Shown piece after piece: positions 39,492-47,199 of a stretch of 64,000 bases of DNA. Every line of letters begins with the position of its first letter. The first letter of the stretch is position 1. The position numbers and the translations under genes are program-made. Source of the DNA: Dyella sp. BiH032 (GTDB lineage Bacteria > Pseudomonadota > Gammaproteobacteria > Xanthomonadales > Rhodanobacteraceae); contig NZ_CP134867.1 in the NCBI RefSeq assembly GCF_031954525.1, forward strand, positions 4,340,001 through 4,404,000, written 5' to 3'. The notes under the pieces are model-generated. The model had not been told where the DNA came from and searched no databases. It saw nothing but the letters and a program-made list of their open reading frames with translations.

Positions 39492-40297
39492 GCGCGGTGC
39501 CCGTGGAACACCCTGACGAGGCCATCATCCAGGTGCGCGGCCTGGTCAACCGTTTCGGCACGCAGGCGGTGCATGAGCACCTCGACCTGGATGTCCGCCG
39601 CGGCGAGATCCTGGGCGTGGTCGGCGGCTCCGGCACGGGCAAGTCGGTCCTGCTGCGCACGATCGTCGGCCTGCGGCGCCCCACGTCCGGGCGCGTGCAG
39701 GTGTTCGGCCAGGACCTGCTCGACCTTCCGCCGGAACGCCGCTCGCGGATCGAACGCCGCTTCGGCGTGCTGTTCCAGAACGGCGCGCTGTTTTCCTCGC
39801 AGAATGTCGTGGAGAACGTCGCCATGCCGCTGATCGAGCATGCCGGTCTGAAGCGTCCGGATGCCGAAGCACTGGCCGAGGTGAAGCTTGCGCTGGCCGG
39901 ATTGCCGCAGGGTACTGGCGCGAAGTACCCGTCCGAACTCTCCGGCGGCATGGTGAAGCGCGCCGCGCTCGCGCGTGCCCTCGCGCTGGATCCGGAGATC
40001 CTGTTCCTCGACGAGCCGACCGCCGGCCTGGATCCGATCGGCGCGGCGGCATTCGACCAGTTGATTCTGACCCTGCGCGACGCGCTCGGCCTGACGGTCT
40101 TCCTGGTCACGCACGACCTCGACACGCTCTACACGATCTGCGACCGCGTCGCCGTGCTGTCGCAAAAGAAAGTGCTGGTCTGCGACCGCCTGGACGTCGT
40201 CGCGGAAACCGACGACCCCTGGGTCCGATCCTACTTCCACGGCCCCCGCGGCCGCGCGGCCCTGCAGGCCTCGGAAGCAACGCGAGAGGTGAAGTGA
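39488..40297 (+). CDS. MlaF-like ABC transporter ATP-binding protein
   Basis: A 269-residue ATPase of the lipid-transport system. Walker A is GGSGTGKSVLLR, the signature LSGGMVKRAALARALAL, Walker B ILFLDEPTAGLDP, and the H-loop VTHDLDT. The Q-loop is LFQNGALFSSQNV, typical of Mkl/MlaF proteins. The start is the GTG at 39488, which overlaps the permease stop (GTGA); a longer frame further upstream lies inside the permease and was rejected. One base separates its stop from the MCE gene. Confidence 0.95.
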   Translation: MSAVPVEHPDEAIIQVRGLVNRFGTQAVHEHLDLDVRRGEILGVVGGSGTGKSVLLRTIVGLRRPTSGRVQVFGQDLLDLPPERRSRIERRFGVLFQNGALFSSQNVVENVAMPLIEHAGLKRPDAEALAEVKLALAGLPQGTGAKYPSELSGGMVKRAALARALALDPEILFLDEPTAGLDPIGAAAFDQLILTLRDALGLTVFLVTHDLDTLYTICDRVAVLSQKKVLVCDRLDVVAETDDPWVRSYFHGPRGRAALQASEATREVK

Positions 40298-40298
40298 G

Positions 40299-41237
40299 AT
40301 GGAAACGCGCGCCCATCATGTGCTGATCGGCCTGTTCACGGTGGTGGTCGTGACGGCTGCCCTGCTGTTCGGGCTGTGGCTGGCCAAATCCAGCACGGAC
40401 CGCCAGTTCGCCGAGTACCAGGTGGTCTTCAACGAGGCGGTCACCGGACTCTCCCAGGGCGGAGCCGTGCAGTACAACGGCATCAAGGTGGGTGACGTCG
40501 CCCAGCTCAAGCTCGATCCGCAGGATCCGCGCCGCGTACTGGCCCGCATCCGGGTCGGCGCGGACACGCCCATCAAGCAGGACACCCACGCCAAGCTTGC
40601 GCTGACCGGCGTCACCGGCATGGCGGTGATCCAGCTCAGCGGCGGTTCGCCGAACAGCCCGCCGCTGACCTCGCCGACCGGCGGACTGCCGGTGATCGTC
40701 GCCGACCCATCGCCGCTCAGCAAACTGCTCGCCAACGGCGAGGACGTGATTACCAACATCAATGAGGTCGTCTCGCGCGCCAGCCAGCTGATGTCCGAGG
40801 AGAACGTCGCGCGCATCAGCCGCACGCTGGATCATCTGGACAAGGCCACGGGCGCAGTCGCCGACCAGCGCGAGGACATCCGCGCCCTGATCAGCCAGCT
40901 GGCGGTGGCCAGCAAGCAGGCCAGCGCCACGCTCGCGCAGACCGAACAGCTCGCGCGCAGCGCCAATGGCCTGGTCGACCAGCAGGGCCGGGCGACTCTG
41001 GAAAGCGCGCGCAACGCGATGGCCTCGCTGGAGCGCTCCACCGCCGCCATCGATCGCCTGCTCAACGACAACCGCGCTGCCCTCAACGGCGGCATGCAGG
41101 GCCTGGGCGAGCTGGGCCCGGCCGTGCGCGAACTGCGCGATGCCGCAGGCTCGCTGCGCGGCATCACCCGCAAGCTCGACGACAACCCGGCCGGCTTCCT
41201 GCTCGGCCGCGACCGCAGCAAGGAGTTCGTGCCATGA
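40299..41237 (+). CDS. MlaD/MCE family substrate-binding protein
   Basis: A 312-residue protein with one N-terminal membrane anchor (about 6-28) and a single periplasmic MCE domain (about 38-120), recognised by YQVVFNEAVTGLSQGGAVQY, NGIKVGDVAQLKLDP and LTGVTGMAVIQLSGG. The C-terminal part, about 150-300, is helical and rich in Ala, Gln and Leu, likely to form the coiled coil seen in PqiB/YebT-type bridges rather than the short MlaD tail. It forms an operon with the STAS-permease, the ATPase and the following lipoprotein, whose start overlaps its stop. Confidence 0.93.
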   Translation: METRAHHVLIGLFTVVVVTAALLFGLWLAKSSTDRQFAEYQVVFNEAVTGLSQGGAVQYNGIKVGDVAQLKLDPQDPRRVLARIRVGADTPIKQDTHAKLALTGVTGMAVIQLSGGSPNSPPLTSPTGGLPVIVADPSPLSKLLANGEDVITNINEVVSRASQLMSEENVARISRTLDHLDKATGAVADQREDIRALISQLAVASKQASATLAQTEQLARSANGLVDQQGRATLESARNAMASLERSTAAIDRLLNDNRAALNGGMQGLGELGPAVRELRDAAGSLRGITRKLDDNPAGFLLGRDRSKEFVP

Positions 41238-41854
41238 CGACCACCGCCCGCCGCGCGCTGCTTCTGGCGGCCATGCTCGCCACCGCCGCCTGCTCGGTGT
41301 TGCCCAAAGCCGAGTCGCCGGACATCTACCGCCTGCCGTCCGCGCCGCTGCCCCAGGCACCGGCTGGCGCGGTGAACTGGTCCCTGCGCGTGGATACGCC
41401 GCAGGCCGAACGCATGCTCGACAGCGCCCGCATCGCCGTCTTCCCGCAGGGGGATGTGGTGAGCGTGTACAAGGGCGCGCGCTGGAGCGACCGCGTGCCG
41501 GTACTGCTGCGCAACCGCCTCCTGGAAGCATTCCGGAACGATGGCCGCGTCACCGCGCTCAGCAGCGACGACACGAACCTGCAGGCCGATTACGTGCTGA
41601 GCGCGGACCTCACCTCCTTCCAATCGGAGTACCGCGGCAAAGAACCTGTGGTCGTAGTGCGGTATGACGCGCGACTGGTGCGCAACACCGGCCTGAAGAT
41701 CGTCGCGGCCAAGCGCTTCGAGGTCGTGCAACCGGTGAGCGGCACCGCCGTACCGCAGGTGGTGGCGGCCTTCGGCCAGGCCGGCGACGCGCTTGCGGCC
41801 CAGGTCGTGAGCTGGACGCTGGAGCAACGCGCGGAACTGCAAGGCTCGCGCTAA
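41234..41854 (+). CDS. ABC-type transport auxiliary lipoprotein (PqiC-like)
   Basis: A 206-residue protein with an N-terminal signal and probable lipobox cysteine at about residue 20 (LLLAAMLATAACS). The mature part matches the ABC transport auxiliary component family, with LRVDTPQAERMLDSARIAVF, WSDRVPVLLRNRLLEAF and a beta-rich core. Such lipoproteins sit in the outer membrane as partners of MCE proteins. The ATG overlaps the MCE stop, making this the last gene of the operon. The next gene converges from the opposite strand 19 bases later. Confidence 0.88.
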   Translation: MTTTARRALLLAAMLATAACSVLPKAESPDIYRLPSAPLPQAPAGAVNWSLRVDTPQAERMLDSARIAVFPQGDVVSVYKGARWSDRVPVLLRNRLLEAFRNDGRVTALSSDDTNLQADYVLSADLTSFQSEYRGKEPVVVVRYDARLVRNTGLKIVAAKRFEVVQPVSGTAVPQVVAAFGQAGDALAAQVVSWTLEQRAELQGSR

Positions 41855-41873
41855 TGAAGACGCCGCGGCCCGC

Positions 41874-42500
41874 TCAGCGGCGCGGTGCGATCCAGCGGAA
41901 TGTCAGGTTGATCCGCGGCCCCGCGGGCGCCTTGGTGCGGGGCAGCGCGTGCTGATAGTGGCGCTGTGTTTCACCCGCCATGCGCAGCAGGCTTCCATGA
42001 GGCAGCTCGATGCCTTGCACTGAGCGCCGGACCGCGTCCTTCGCGCGGGGGCGCAGGCAGAAGCGGCGTTCCGCGCCAAGGCTCACCGAGGCGATCACGG
42101 GCCGGGGGCCGAGCTCGGGTTCGTCGTCGCTGTGCCAGCCCATCGCGTCCTGGCCATCGCGATAGAGATTGGCCAGCACACTATTGAACCGTGCGTCGCA
42201 AGCCTGCTCGGCGCGCTGGCGCAGATCAGCCAGGGCATCGGTCCACGGGCGAGGCTCGAAGCGGGTGCGCGAGTAAACATAGGTGGCGTCGGGATCGCCG
42301 ACCCAGCAGCTCAGGCGCGGCGAATCCACCTCGTGCCCGAAGATACGGATGCGGTGTACTTCCCAAGGTATCGAGCGCCGCAGTTCCTCCAGGAGCGCGT
42401 CCGCCTCGGCGGCGGCCAGCCATTGCGGCAGCAGGCGCAGATCCGCGCCCGGCAAAGAAAAGCTCTGCCACTCCGCCGGCGATCCACCGAAGAGGCTCAT
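41874..42500 (-). CDS. alkB: AlkB-like 2-oxoglutarate/Fe(II) dioxygenase
   Basis: A 208-residue dioxygenase of the AlkB family, which oxidatively removes methyl groups from nucleic acid bases. The iron ligands are H and D of GWHSDDEPELG and the histidine of YQHALPRT; the 2-oxoglutarate-binding arginines are in RINLTFRWI. The substrate-side block is NSVLANLYRDGQDAMGWH. The length and the sequence are closer to the ALKBH2/3-like bacterial branch than to E. coli AlkB, so the symbol is used loosely. It overlaps the amidase gene by four bases and is co-transcribed with it; no functional link between the two is evident. Confidence 0.88.
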   Translation of the reverse strand: MSLFGGSPAEWQSFSLPGADLRLLPQWLAAAEADALLEELRRSIPWEVHRIRIFGHEVDSPRLSCWVGDPDATYVYSRTRFEPRPWTDALADLRQRAEQACDARFNSVLANLYRDGQDAMGWHSDDEPELGPRPVIASVSLGAERRFCLRPRAKDAVRRSVQGIELPHGSLLRMAGETQRHYQHALPRTKAPAGPRINLTFRWIAPRR

Positions 42501-43906
42501 GCCGGCGCCGACGGCTCCACGGGATAGGCCGGGTCCGCATCCAGAGTCGCCGCGCAGACTTCCGCCAGTTCCAGCAGGCGCAGATCGGAACCGCGCGCGC
42601 CGACGAACTGCATGCCGATCGGCATGCCGTCCGGCAAGGTGCCCATCGGAATGCTGACGGCTGGGCAGCCTGCCAGGCTGGCGAAGCTGGTGAGGTCCGC
42701 CTGCGAATCCGGTACCGCGCCGCCCAGCGGGAAAGTGCCCTGGGGCGTGGTGGGCATGACCAGGACGTCCACCTGGGCGAACAGGCGCCGCATCTTGAGC
42801 GTGGCCGCATCGAGCACACGGTCGGCCACGGCGTAGTCAGCGGCGCTCTTGGTCGAGGCGTACGAGAGCATGCGGCGGAAACGGTCAGAGACCGGGTGTG
42901 CGGTATCCGCCAGGTCGGCGGCAAAGGTGCTCAGCATCTCCGCCTCCATCAGGAGCAGGCCGGCGCGGCGCGTGCGCGCGAAGTCCCAATCCGTGAAGTC
43001 CACGGCGCGGCGTTCGCCGAGCTCGCGGGGCAATCTGGCCAGTGCGGTTTCGAAGGCTTCGATCACCGCGGGCTCCACGCCTACCGCCGCCAGGTCCGGC
43101 AGCAATCCGCAACGGAGGTTGCCCGGCTCCCAGTCCGGCGGCGCGAAAGCCACACGGCGACGGCGCGAGCGCGCGTCGTCGGCGTCATAGCCGGCCAACA
43201 CCTGCAGCAGCACCGTCAGGTCGTTCGCGCTGCGCGCCAGCAGGCCCACCGCGTCAAGCCGGCGCGCGGCGGGCACCAGCCCGCGGGCGGAAATTTCCCC
43301 GTGCGTGGGCTTGAGCGCGTACACGCCGCAGTAGCTGGCGGGAATGCGGATCGAGCCCAGACTGTCGGAACCGACCGCCGCCACGGCCAGCCCGGCCGCC
43401 ACCGCGGCCGCGGCACCGCCCGACGATCCGCCAGCGGTGTAGCCATGGCGGTGCGGATTGTGCGTCGGCCCGAAGTGAGGATTGTCGGTGGCCGCGCCCA
43501 GCGCGCCTTCGTCCATATTCGTCTTGCCCACCAGGACGGCGCCGGACGCGCGCAGGCGGGCCACCACGTGGGCATCCTCGACCGCCGCCTGGCTGCGACC
43601 CGGCAGGCCGGCCCGCGTCGCCCAGCCGGCCACGTCGAAGTTGTCCTTGATCGCGATCGGCAGCCCGTCCAGGCGCCCGAGCACGCCGTCGCGGCGGCGA
43701 TGCTGCGCTGCCCGCGCCTGCTCCTGCAGCAACCCCGGACTCAGGCCCACGAAGGCATTGAGCTGGGGATTCAGCCGCTCGATCGCCTCCTGGTACACAT
43801 CGGCCAGCCCCTGCGGCTGGGCCCGCCCGGCGGCCAGCCAGTGCAGCAATTGACAGAGCGTGGCGCGACGCAGGTCACGGTCGGAGATCGGCGGTAGCTG
43901 GTTCAT
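42497..43906 (-). CDS. Amidase signature family protein
   Basis: A 469-residue amidohydrolase of the amidase signature family. The catalytic Ser-cisSer-Lys triad is present: K87 in IAIKDNFDVAG, the Gly/Ser loop GGSSGGAAAAVAAGL (S162), and nucleophile S185 in SDSLGSIRIPAS. One glycine of the usual DTGGS block is replaced by Leu (DSLGS). The family includes GatA, but no gatB or gatC is nearby, and the gene is paired with an AlkB-like gene, so a stand-alone amidase is more likely. Substrate unknown. Confidence 0.88.
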   Translation of the reverse strand: MNQLPPISDRDLRRATLCQLLHWLAAGRAQPQGLADVYQEAIERLNPQLNAFVGLSPGLLQEQARAAQHRRRDGVLGRLDGLPIAIKDNFDVAGWATRAGLPGRSQAAVEDAHVVARLRASGAVLVGKTNMDEGALGAATDNPHFGPTHNPHRHGYTAGGSSGGAAAAVAAGLAVAAVGSDSLGSIRIPASYCGVYALKPTHGEISARGLVPAARRLDAVGLLARSANDLTVLLQVLAGYDADDARSRRRRVAFAPPDWEPGNLRCGLLPDLAAVGVEPAVIEAFETALARLPRELGERRAVDFTDWDFARTRRAGLLLMEAEMLSTFAADLADTAHPVSDRFRRMLSYASTKSAADYAVADRVLDAATLKMRRLFAQVDVLVMPTTPQGTFPLGGAVPDSQADLTSFASLAGCPAVSIPMGTLPDGMPIGMQFVGARGSDLRLLELAEVCAATLDADPAYPVEPSAPA

Positions 43907-44105
43907 GAACTCTCCCTTTCTACGGCCCGATTATCGATGCGAGCCGTGAAGCGTTTGCAAGCGGTGTTGCACCATGCGTTGCCGCACGGTGCGCGAAAAC
44001 GGACAATGGCGCGCTGGGATGGCCACGACCATTCTTGCCGCCGCGTCGCTGGCGCGGCGCACAAGCCAGCGAAAACAGCCAGCCGGGCATCACTTGGAGC
44101 AGCCG

Positions 44106-45707
44106 ATGAGCGAACGCGAAATCATGGAATACGACGTCGTCGTCGTGGGCGCGGGCCCCGCCGGCCTGTCGTTCGCGATCCGGCTCAAGCAGCTCAAGCC
44201 CGATGTCACGGTGTGCGTGATCGAAAAAGCCTCCACCATCGGCGCCCAGATCCTGTCCGGCGCGGTGATCGAGCCGCAGCCGCTGGACACGCTGCTGCCC
44301 GGCTGGCGCGACAACCCGCCGCCGGTCTGCGTGCCGGCCACCGAGGACGAGTTCTGGCTGCTGACCAAGACCGGCGGCCGCAAGCTGCCGGTGCCGCCGG
44401 GCATGAACAACCACGGCAACTTCATCGTCTCGCTCGGCGCCATGTGCGCCTGGCTGGCCCCGCAGGCCGAGGCGCTGGGCGTGGATGTGTTCCCCGGTTT
44501 CGCCGCCGCTGACAACATCTTCGACGAGCACGGCGCCGTCGCCGGCGTGCGCATCGGCGACATGGGCGTGGCGAAGGATGGCTCGCACAAGGCCGGCTAC
44601 ACGCAGGGCATCGACATCAAGGCCAAGGTCACGGTGCTCGCCGAAGGCGCGCGCGGCAGCCTGACCAAGCAGCTGATCAAGCGCTTCGCGCTGGACAAAG
44701 ACAGTGATCCGCAGGGCTATTCCATCGGCATCAAGGAGCTGTGGCAGGTGCCCGCGGGCCGCGTGCAGCCGGGCAAGATCGTGCACAGCTTCGGCTGGCC
44801 GGCCGACAGCCACACCTACGGCGGCAGCTTCCTGTACCACCTGGACAAGGACCGCATCGCCCTGGGCTACGTCAGCGGCCTGGATTACAGCGATCCGAAC
44901 TACCAGCCGTGGGAGGCCTTCCAGCAGTGGAAGAACCATCCGTCGGTGAAATCGCTGCTGGAGGGCGGCAGCATTCTGTCCGCGGGCGCGCGCGCGATCG
45001 TTACGGGCGGCTATCAGTCGCTGCCGAAGACGGAGATGCCTGGCGCGCTGCTCATCGGCGACACGGCCGGCCTGCTCAACGTGCCGAAGATCAAGGGCAC
45101 CCACCAGGCCATCCGCAGCGGCATGCTGGCGGCGGAGCACCTGGCCGAATCCGGCCTGAACCCAGCCGGCTTCGACGCCAAGCTGCGCGGTTCGGAGGTG
45201 ATGGCGGAGCTCAAGAAGGTCCGCAACATCAAGCCCGCCTTCAAGAAGGGCCTGTGGTTCGGCATGCTCAACGCCGCCTGGGAAACCGCCGTCGGCGGCG
45301 CCTCGCCCTGGACGCTGAAGAACAAGGCCGACTGGTCGTCCCTGCACAAGCTGGGACAGCAGGAGGAACCCAAACGCGACTACGTGCAGCGCGAACTGGC
45401 CCCGCGCGACCGCCTCGCCGGCGTCTACTTCGCCGCCACCGAACACGACGAGGACCAGCCCGTGCACCTGCACGTGCTCGACACCTCCGTCTGCGTCACC
45501 AAGTGCGCCGAGGAATACGGCAACCCCTGCCAGCGCTTCTGCCCGGCCAACGTCTACGAGGTCGTGCAGGACGAAGCCGGCAAGCGGCTGCAGATCAATG
45601 CCGCCAACTGCGTGCATTGCAAGACGTGTGACATCAAGGACCCGTACCAGATCATCAACTGGGTCACCCCGGAAGGTGGGTCGGGCCCGAACTACCAGAA
45701 CCTGTGA
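44106..45707 (+). CDS. Electron transfer flavoprotein-ubiquinone oxidoreductase
   Basis: A 533-residue inner-membrane-associated flavo-iron-sulfur enzyme that passes electrons from reduced ETF to ubiquinone, linking FadE-type dehydrogenases to respiration. The FAD motif is VVVGAGPAGLSFAIRLKQL; the ETF-QO blocks EKASTIGAQILSGAVIEP and GDTAGLLNVPKIKGTHQAI are clear. The C-terminal ferredoxin-like domain has four cysteines of a 4Fe-4S cluster (CAEEYGNPCQRFCP and NCVHCKTCDIKDP). GGAG nine bases before the ATG at 44106 supports this start. Its partner genes etfB and etfA lie 9.3 kb downstream, with glycan genes inserted between. The stop overlaps the glycosyltransferase start. Confidence 0.97.
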   Translation: MSEREIMEYDVVVVGAGPAGLSFAIRLKQLKPDVTVCVIEKASTIGAQILSGAVIEPQPLDTLLPGWRDNPPPVCVPATEDEFWLLTKTGGRKLPVPPGMNNHGNFIVSLGAMCAWLAPQAEALGVDVFPGFAAADNIFDEHGAVAGVRIGDMGVAKDGSHKAGYTQGIDIKAKVTVLAEGARGSLTKQLIKRFALDKDSDPQGYSIGIKELWQVPAGRVQPGKIVHSFGWPADSHTYGGSFLYHLDKDRIALGYVSGLDYSDPNYQPWEAFQQWKNHPSVKSLLEGGSILSAGARAIVTGGYQSLPKTEMPGALLIGDTAGLLNVPKIKGTHQAIRSGMLAAEHLAESGLNPAGFDAKLRGSEVMAELKKVRNIKPAFKKGLWFGMLNAAWETAVGGASPWTLKNKADWSSLHKLGQQEEPKRDYVQRELAPRDRLAGVYFAATEHDEDQPVHLHVLDTSVCVTKCAEEYGNPCQRFCPANVYEVVQDEAGKRLQINAANCVHCKTCDIKDPYQIINWVTPEGGSGPNYQNL

Positions 45708-46966
45708 TGCATCTCGGCTGGAAGCTGCTGCGTCTCTCGCACCTGGCGCATCGCGTGGCCGGGAGCATCGCGATGCGCGGATGGCGTGGTACGGTGCGCC
45801 GGGCGCTGCATGAACGACCCCGCGTCACCGACGTCACCACACTGATCGAGGTGCGCGCGCCGGCGGGAACCGCGCCGTACCGGCGCATCCTGATCGTCGA
45901 TAGCATGACGCCCGATCCCTCGCGCGACTCCGGCTCGATGCGGCTATGCCAGATCTTCGCGCTGCTGCATGCCGACGGCTGGGCGATCGACTTTCTGGCC
46001 GACGACGGCGACACCTCGCCCGCCGATGCCGCGCGCTTGGCCGAACTCGGCGTGCGCATCGTGACCGAACCACCGCTGCCCTGGCTGGCGCGCGAAGGCC
46101 GGCAGCTGGAAGCGGTGATGCTGTGCCGCCTGCCGGTGGCCGACCAGTACCACGGCGTGGTCAGGCGCTATGCGCCACATGCCAAGCTGCTGTTCGATAC
46201 GGTCGACCTGCACTTCATCCGCGAGCAGCGCGCGGCCGAGCTGGCCGGCACCGCAGCGCTGGTGCGGCGGGCGCGCCGCTCGGAGCGTCGCGAGCTGGAC
46301 ATGGTGCATCGCTCGGACATCGTATTCGTGGTCAGCGGCGAAGAACGCGCTGTGCTCAGCACCAAGGCGCCGTCCTCGCAGGTGGAAGTGGTGAGCAATA
46401 TCCACGCCGCGCGTGGCCGTACCGGCGGCTTCCAGGGCCGCAGCGGCCTGCTGTTCGTCGGCGGTTTCGGCCATCCGCCGAATGAGGACGCGGTGCGCTG
46501 GTTTGTCGACGAAGTGCTGCCGCTGCTGCTCGCCCGGGATCCGTCGATCGTGCTGCATGTGGTCGGCGATATCGATCTGGCCGCGCGGCGGCGCATCGAG
46601 CGCGAAGGCGTGGTCGTCCACGGCCGCGTGCCCGATCTCACCCCACTGCTCGACCGTAGCCTGGTCTCGGTGGCGCCGCTGCGCTTCGGCGCGGGTGTCA
46701 AAGGCAAGGTCAACCAGGCCATGAGCCACGGCCTGCCGGTGGTGCTCACGCGCATCGCGGCCGAAGGCATGCATCTGCAGGACGGCGTCAACGCGATGAT
46801 CGCCGATCACGCGGCGGAGATGGCCGCGGCCATCCTGCGCCTGCATCACGACGAAGCGCTGTGGCTGCAGCTGTCCGATGCCGGCCTGAACAATATCCGC
46901 CAGTACTTTTCCGCGGAGCAGGCGCTGGCCGCGCTGCGCCGCGCGCTCGGCACGCGTCCATCATGA
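45707..46966 (+). CDS. Family 4 glycosyltransferase
   Basis: A 419-residue GT-B fold glycosyltransferase. The N-terminal domain contains RILIVDSMTPDPSRDSGSMR, a conserved opening of this group, and FDTVDLHFIRE. The C-terminal donor-binding domain has LLFVGGFGHPPNEDAVRWFV, VVGDIDLAARRRIEREGVVV and SVAPLRFGAGVKGKVNQAMS, with the EGM acidic residue following. The ATG shares its A with the ETF-QO stop (TGATG); a GTG one codon earlier is also possible. It opens a three-gene + strand glycan unit with overlapping starts. Sugar specificity cannot be read. Confidence 0.88.
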   Translation: MHLGWKLLRLSHLAHRVAGSIAMRGWRGTVRRALHERPRVTDVTTLIEVRAPAGTAPYRRILIVDSMTPDPSRDSGSMRLCQIFALLHADGWAIDFLADDGDTSPADAARLAELGVRIVTEPPLPWLAREGRQLEAVMLCRLPVADQYHGVVRRYAPHAKLLFDTVDLHFIREQRAAELAGTAALVRRARRSERRELDMVHRSDIVFVVSGEERAVLSTKAPSSQVEVVSNIHAARGRTGGFQGRSGLLFVGGFGHPPNEDAVRWFVDEVLPLLLARDPSIVLHVVGDIDLAARRRIEREGVVVHGRVPDLTPLLDRSLVSVAPLRFGAGVKGKVNQAMSHGLPVVLTRIAAEGMHLQDGVNAMIADHAAEMAAAILRLHHDEALWLQLSDAGLNNIRQYFSAEQALAALRRALGTRPS

Positions 46967-47199
46967 AGGGCCTGCTGCGACATGCGACGGTAACGCTGCT
47001 CGAAGCGGTGTCGCGCTACCCGCGCCTCAAGCGCTGGCTCACCGGCGTGGTCTATCGCATTCCCGCGCTGGATGCCGGCCTGCGTACCGCGGCACGGCGC
47101 GCAGCCTATCCCGAAGCGCGGCTGGACGTTGACCCCACACAGCTGCCCGAGGGAAGCCGGCGCAGTTTCGAGCGCATGCGCACGAGAAGCTTCCGTTGA
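46963..47199 (+). CDS. Small basic protein between two glycosyltransferases
   Basis: A 78-residue ORF that overlaps both neighbours by four bases (ATGA at its start; TTGA at its end). It is rich in Arg, Leu and Ala (MKGLLRHATVTLLEAVSRYP, LRTAARRAAYPEARLDVDP), with an amphipathic helix character and no signal peptide. No domain was recognised. The double overlap makes it likely to be translated as part of the coupled unit, possibly as a small subunit of one of the glycosyltransferases. Confidence 0.65.
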   Translation: MKGLLRHATVTLLEAVSRYPRLKRWLTGVVYRIPALDAGLRTAARRAAYPEARLDVDPTQLPEGSRRSFERMRTRSFR